A stretch of DNA of 64,000 nt from Halobacteriales archaeon QS_1_68_17 (GTDB taxonomy: Archaea; Halobacteriota; Halobacteria; Halobacteriales; Haloarculaceae): contig PXRG01000017.1 of the NCBI GenBank assembly GCA_003021105.1, forward strand, positions 39,352 through 103,351, in the 5' to 3' direction. The position numbers were made by a program, and so were the translations under genes. This document shows, one piece after another, positions 59,535 to 64,000 of this stretch. The notes under the pieces are model-generated. The model had not been told where the DNA came from, did no database searches, and saw only the letters and a list, made by a program, of their open reading frames with translations. Numbering within the stretch: the first letter of the stretch is position 1; the number at the start of each line of letters is the position of its first letter.

Positions 59535-60287
59535 CTACCCGAGCATCGCGTCCCGCAGGGCCGGCAGCACCTCGGTCACGTCGCCCCGCAGCGGGTAGTC
59601 CGCGGCGTCGTCGTGGGCGGTCTCCTCGTCGTTGACGATCACGACGGTCGCGCCGTGGCGCGCGGCGATCAGGGGCAGCGACGCCGCCGGCTCGACGGTC
59701 AGGGACGTCCCGGCGACCAGGAAAACCCCGGTGTCCTCAGCGAGTGCGCGCGCCCGGGCGAGCGCCCCCTCTGGCAGGCGCTGGCCGAACAGCACCGCGT
59801 CCGGTTCGAGGACGCCGTCGCAGTCCCGACACCGCGGCGGGGGTTCCCCGTCGCGGGCCCGCTCGCGCGGCCCCTCGGCGTCGACCCGGGCTCCGCAGGA
59901 CCGACAGACTGCGAGGTCACCTCGCCCGTGCAGCGCGACCACGTTCTCGCTGCCGGCCGCGGCGTGCAGGCCGTCGACGTTCTGGGTGACGACGGCGTCG
60001 AGCCAGCCGGCCGATTCGAGGTCGGCCAGCGCCCGGTGGGCGGCGTTCGGCGCGACGTCGCCCGCCCGGAGGTCGTCGGTCAGTGCCAGCCACCGCTCCC
60101 AGAACGCGCCGGGGTCGCGCCGGAACGCCCGCAACGAGAAGTCCGCCTCGTCGTAGCGGTCCCAGACGCCGCCCTCGCTGCGGAAGTCCGGGACGCCCGA
60201 CGCGGTGCTGACGCCCGCGCCGGTCAGCGCGGCGGCGCTTGACGCCCCCGCGAGCGCGTTCCCTGCCTCCCGCACGCGCTCGTCCAC
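59535..60287 (-). CDS. Sir2 family NAD-dependent deacylase
   Basis: ALTGAGVSTASGVPDFRSEGGVWDRY; QNVDGLHAAAG; CRSCGARV...CRDCDGVLEPDAVLFGQRLP. Confidence 0.95.
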   Translation of the reverse strand: MDERVREAGNALAGASSAAALTGAGVSTASGVPDFRSEGGVWDRYDEADFSLRAFRRDPGAFWERWLALTDDLRAGDVAPNAAHRALADLESAGWLDAVVTQNVDGLHAAAGSENVVALHGRGDLAVCRSCGARVDAEGPRERARDGEPPPRCRDCDGVLEPDAVLFGQRLPEGALARARALAEDTGVFLVAGTSLTVEPAASLPLIAARHGATVVIVNDEETAHDDAADYPLRGDVTEVLPALRDAMLG

Positions 60288-60389
60288 CGTCGAGGGCAGG
60301 ACCTACGGCGACAAAAGCCTGCGGTCGGTGTCCACGTTCTGCCCCGAGTCCTCGCGCCGGCGGCCGCGAACGCGGCGATTCGCCGGCGC

Positions 60390-61251
60390 TCACTCCGGCG
60401 CGGTCCAGAAGGCCCGAACCGGCCCTTCGAGGAACTCCCGGGACCAGGTCGCCCGCGCGTTCTCGGCGGTGGTCCCCAGGGGGACCTCGAAGAGGATCTC
60501 GCCGGACCGGGTCTCGCCGTCGGCAACTTCGCCGCCGGCGTACTTGTCGTCCTTGAAAAACGACTCGACGCCGTGTTCCTCGTCGTCTTTGGTCACGATC
60601 CCGAACGTGGACGGGGCCGGCAGTCTGGCGGCCTCGCCGGACGCGTTGGTCACGCTGACCGAGAGGAACGCCCACTTCGTCCCCGTGGTCGGCCGCTCGA
60701 CGTTGCCGGTCCCCCACTCGTACTCGCTGGCGAATCGGACGCCGTCGACCACGACCTCGATGCCGTTGGGGGCGGCGTACTGCTGGCCGTACTCGCGGGT
60801 CGTCCCCACGAACGAGACCTCGTAGAACGCGTCGTCGAACGCCTCGATCGCGATGTCGACGGTGGCCATGTACGCCAGCGAGAACGGCTCGCCCGACAGC
60901 CGAGACCGTCTCCTCGAAGCTGTACCAGGCGCTGCCGTCGACCGTGGACAGTCGCGTCTCGAACGGACCGGCCAGGTCGCCGGTGTTCTCCACCGTGAAC
61001 GACCACTCCGCCGTCTCGCCGATCTCGACGGTCTCCGGCCCGTCGACCGACAGCAGTTCGAACGACGCCGATGCCCCGTCCGACGTCCCAGTCGGCGAGG
61101 AAGTCGGCGTTCCATCCGACGACCCGTCGCCACCGTCGCCGTTCGACCCGTCGCCGCCTCCGTCGGGAGTGTCTTCCTCGCCGGTGGTGCATCCCGCCAG
61201 AGCCCCGGCGCCGACGAGCCCGGCTCCGCGCAAGTACTCCCGCCGTTTCAT
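60390..61251 (-). pseudogene. Lipoprotein with extracellular DUF4352-like domain, frameshifted near 60895-60905
   Basis: MKRREYLRGAGLVGAGALAGCTTGEED...GSAWYSFEETVSA (frame 1), then SGEPFSLAYMATVDIAIEAFDDAFYEVSFVG...VRAFWTAPE* (frame 2). Confidence 0.72.
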
Positions 61252-61672
61252 AGAGACACCTACGTGGAGGACGAAATAAGCGTTCGGGATGCGACCGGAA
61301 AGCAACGCGGAACGAAGCGGTCGGAACCGGGTGAACGTCACGGGACTCCCTGCAGGGGACCGAACCGACGGTCGACCCCCGACTCGCGTCCCTCGATTCG
61401 GGCGGCTGCGACGCTGCCGGACCGATGTAAGACACGGCTCGGGCAGGCGTCGCACGCGGAGGTCCGGAGCAATCTTACGGGGCCGTGCGTCCACCGGTCT
61501 GCGGAGTTCGCAGCGTGGCAGTCAGCCGTCCACGGAGCCGCGTACGCCGCCCCGAGCCACCATCGTCGATGACGTCAACGGGCTGAGAGGCTCCGACCGT
61601 GGCGACGGCTCCCGGCCGTACACGGCGCGGAGGCACCGGCGACTGTCGAACGTGAAACGGCTGGAGAACGAG

Positions 61673-61746
61673 TCCGCCCTCCCCGATTTGAACGGGGGAC
61701 AAGTCGATCTACAGTCGACTGCTCTACCAGTCTGAGCTAAGGGCGG
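61673..61746 (-). tRNA. tRNA-Tyr (anticodon GTA)
   Basis: Minus strand CCGCCCTTAGCTCAGACTGGTAGAGCAGTCGACTGTAGATCGACTTGTCCCCCGTTCAAATCGGGGAGGGCGGA. Cloverleaf with CTGTAGA anticodon loop. Confidence 0.92.
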
Positions 61747-61792
61747 GCATCCTGGAGTACCGCTCTCCCGGACTTAAGGATTATTATCCAGT

Positions 61793-62314
61793 TCAGCCGG
61801 CGGCGCCGTCCGGGCCCTGGATCTGGTCGCGACCCCCGATCAGCATCGCGAGCCCGAGGGGACCGAGGACGACGTAGATGGCGCCGTACACCAGGAAGAG
61901 GGGGTCCTCCCCGTACGGGGTGAAAGGTGCTACGATCGCGACCCCCAACGCAAACACGCCGACGAACGCGATGGCGCCGACCGTCCAACTCGATCTGGAC
62001 CGGTTGGACATCAGGTACACGACCAGCAGCATGACGACGAAGCTGGCGCCCGCGCTGTACAACATCCCGCTCTCGTTGGCGAATCCGCCGAGCAGGGCGA
62101 AGATGACGTTGTACACCGCGATCCCCATCGCCATCCACGAGAACGCGTCGAGGTTGAACAGCCGCCCGAGGTCGCGTTCCTCGTCATCGTCCATGCCTAG
62201 GGTCTGAAACTCCGCGTTACCGCAGTTCCGGCACTCCTCCGGCGGGTTCGACGAGAAAATCGCCGGATCCCCGTGGAGCGTTGCGCACTGTGTGCACCGC
62301 CATTGGGTCGACAT
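61793..62314 (-). CDS. Zinc-ribbon plus multi-TM membrane protein
   Basis: MSTQWRCTQCATLHGDPAIFSSNPPEECRNCGNAEF... followed by 4 TM segments. Confidence 0.7.
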   Translation of the reverse strand: MSTQWRCTQCATLHGDPAIFSSNPPEECRNCGNAEFQTLGMDDDEERDLGRLFNLDAFSWMAMGIAVYNVIFALLGGFANESGMLYSAGASFVVMLLVVYLMSNRSRSSWTVGAIAFVGVFALGVAIVAPFTPYGEDPLFLVYGAIYVVLGPLGLAMLIGGRDQIQGPDGAAG

Positions 62315-62458
62315 TGTCGTTCCTCCTGTGTGGCGGTTACACGGAGCCACAAATAAAACACCCACATGCGCGCCGAACGGCCGACAGACGCGCGTCTGAC
62401 GATCGGCGAAGAGTTTTTATAATAGTGAGACGACACAGTAATACATCGTGGGACAGCC

Positions 62459-62914
62459 ATGAGCAAGATCACGTTCCGAGCCGACGAGGAACTGGTCGAG
62501 CGGCTCGAACGGTTCGACGCCTCCAAGAGCGAGGTGATGCGCCGTGCGCTGCGGACCTACCTCGACGAGCAGCCCGCCCCGCGGCGGCTCGGCGGAGTCG
62601 GCGGCGGGGACCTGAATCTCACTATCTCGCTCGAAGGCGCGTCCGACGCGAGCGTCGAGCGGTCGTCGGCCGGTCGGACGGCCTCGACGGCCGCCGGCGA
62701 GTCGGGCGATCCGATCGAACCGTCGGACGACGAGCGGACCTGCGGCGGCTGCGGGACGAGCCTGGACGCCGACCACGTCTACTGTCCGAACTGCGGCGAG
62801 AAAGCCTCGCGGCGCGTGTTCTGCGAGTGCGGCGACGAACTCCGGTCGGACTGGGGGTTCTGCCCCGGCTGCGGGCGTCGGACCCCGGCCGCGGACGTGC
62901 TCGACGGATCGTAA
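62459..62914 (+). CDS. cdrL: CdrL-like RHH protein with C-terminal double zinc ribbon
   Basis: MSKITFRADEELVERLERFDASKSEVMRRALRTYLDEQ...CGGCGTSLDADHVYCPNCGEKASRRVFCECGDELRSDWGFCPGCG; upstream of cdrS-ftsZ2. Confidence 0.75.
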   Translation: MSKITFRADEELVERLERFDASKSEVMRRALRTYLDEQPAPRRLGGVGGGDLNLTISLEGASDASVERSSAGRTASTAAGESGDPIEPSDDERTCGGCGTSLDADHVYCPNCGEKASRRVFCECGDELRSDWGFCPGCGRRTPAADVLDGS

Positions 62915-62922
62915 CGACCCCG

Positions 62923-63083
62923 CGTCATACACGCTCGTCATACACGCGGTCCTATACCGGGGGAAAGTTTTAATATGTAAGACCATGTGCTTACGTTCGC
63001 GTAAGACGGTCGTCTTACACCGGCAGTTTGCCGGGAAAACCCGGAGAATGCGCGGGGTGTCCCGCGTTTGCCGGCGTAAGACG
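62923..63083. promoter_or_regulatory. cdrS-ftsZ2 promoter with repeated GTAAGACG palindromic operator-like sites
   Basis: gtaagacg-gt-cgtcttac at 63001-63018; further gtaagac(c/g) at 62977 and 63076; TATA-like tttaatat near 62970. Confidence 0.6.
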
Positions 63084-63143
63084 ATCGGGGGGCCGCCGCG
63101 GCCGCCCAGCGTCTGAGCACCACCAACCGAGGGGAAACAAGAT

Positions 63144-63329
63144 ATGGAGCGTGTGACACTCCGGATTCCGGAACAGCAGATCGAAGAGGTCGAAGAGATG
63201 GTCGAAACCGGCGAGTTCCCGAACCGCAGCGAGGCGATTCGGGCCGCCGTCCGCGACCTGATCAACGAACACGGGGACGAGGAGCGGTCCCGCGAGCGGG
63301 GGCGCAAGCGCTCCTGGGCGAAGGTGTAA
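63144..63329 (+). CDS. cdrS: CdrS-like ribbon-helix-helix regulator
   Basis: [47 protein letters not shown], directly upstream of ftsZ. Confidence 0.85.
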   Translation: MERVTLRIPEQQIEEVEEMVETGEFPNRSEAIRAAVRDLINEHGDEERSRERGRKRSWAKV

Positions 63330-63331
63330 CG

Positions 63332-64000
63332 ATGCAGGACATCGTCCAGGAAGCCCTCGACAACGCCGAGCAGGAGAAGCGGGAGATGGACGCCGCCGAG
63401 GGCGACTTCGGCGACCCCCGGATCGTGATCGTCGGCTGCGGTGGCGCCGGCAACAACACCGTCAACCGTCTGTACAACATCGGTGTCGACGGCGCCGAGA
63501 CCGTCGCGATCAACACCGACAAGCAGCACCTCAAGATGATCGAGGCCGACACGAAGATCCTGGTCGGCAAGTCCCTGACCAACGGCCTCGGGGCGGGCGG
63601 CGACCCCAGCATGGGCGAGCGCGCCACCGAGATGGCCCAGGGCACGATCAAGGACGTCCTCGGCGACGCGGACCTGGTGTTCGTCACCGCCGGCATGGGT
63701 GGCGGCACCGGGACCGGCGCCGCGCCCGTCGTCGCCGACCTCGCGAAAGAGCAGGGCGCCATCGTCGTCGCGATGGTCTCGACGCCGTTCAACGTCGAGC
63801 GCGCCCGCACGGTCAAGGCCGAGGAGGGCCTCGAGAAGCTGCGCGACGAGGCCGACTCCATCATCGTGCTGGACAACAACCGGCTGCTGGACTACGTGCC
63901 GAACCTCCCGATCGGCAAGGCGTTCTCGGTGATGGACCAGATCATCGCCGAGACGGTAAAGGGGATCAGCGAGACGATCACCCAACCCTCGCTGATCAAC
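63332..64000 (+). CDS. ftsZ2: Cell division protein FtsZ, FtsZ2-type, truncated at right window edge
   Basis: [48 protein letters not shown]...[23 protein letters not shown]; open to end of window. Confidence 0.93.
   Translation, partial: MQDIVQEALDNAEQEKREMDAAEGDFGDPRIVIVGCGGAGNNTVNRLYNIGVDGAETVAINTDKQHLKMIEADTKILVGKSLTNGLGAGGDPSMGERATEMAQGTIKDVLGDADLVFVTAGMGGGTGTGAAPVVADLAKEQGAIVVAMVSTPFNVERARTVKAEEGLEKLRDEADSIIVLDNNRLLDYVPNLPIGKAFSVMDQIIAETVKGISETITQPSLIN

Overview
GC-rich haloarchaeal chromosomal window (Halobacteria-type codon usage and gene content). Most of it is core or housekeeping genes: nurA/herA repair genes, nadK, a HalX response regulator, an RND/MMPL exporter, a sugar-kinase/alpha-glucosidase block, a gapN-like ALDH plus pyruvate kinase, cysE, riboflavin synthase, pdxT, hisE, GTPases, cofE plus an LLM/mer-like gene, a MoxR-DUF58-transglutaminase operon, aIF1, aconitase, dUTPase, sir2, tRNA-Tyr, and cdrL-cdrS-ftsZ2 at the right edge. 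The most distinctive accessory region is an AT-rich island at ~3.2-4.8 kb between an MFS gene and an ATP-grasp ligase gene. It holds at least three paralogous, individually promoted ~50-60 aa peptides with a near-invariant N-terminal half (..HFVADL(D/E)ERK..) and a divergent Cys-containing C-terminal half, plus a fourth Cys/Pro-rich peptide. This looks like a candidate RiPP/secreted-peptide precursor family, possibly linked to the ATP-grasp enzyme. Second theme: two families of ~108-109 bp inverted-repeat MITE-like elements (5 copies). All 5 sit exactly on the stop codon of a gene; the three intact copies are flanked on both sides by TGA, so the TSD duplicates the stop codon. Two copies have lost the right end, and there the convergent neighbour reads into the element. 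Third theme: several frameshifts or nonsense changes (nurA, M24 peptidase, transglutaminase, KaiC-like ATPase, two lipoproteins) that are either pseudogenes or assembly indels. All calls come from reading the sequence and ORF track; no database search was possible.
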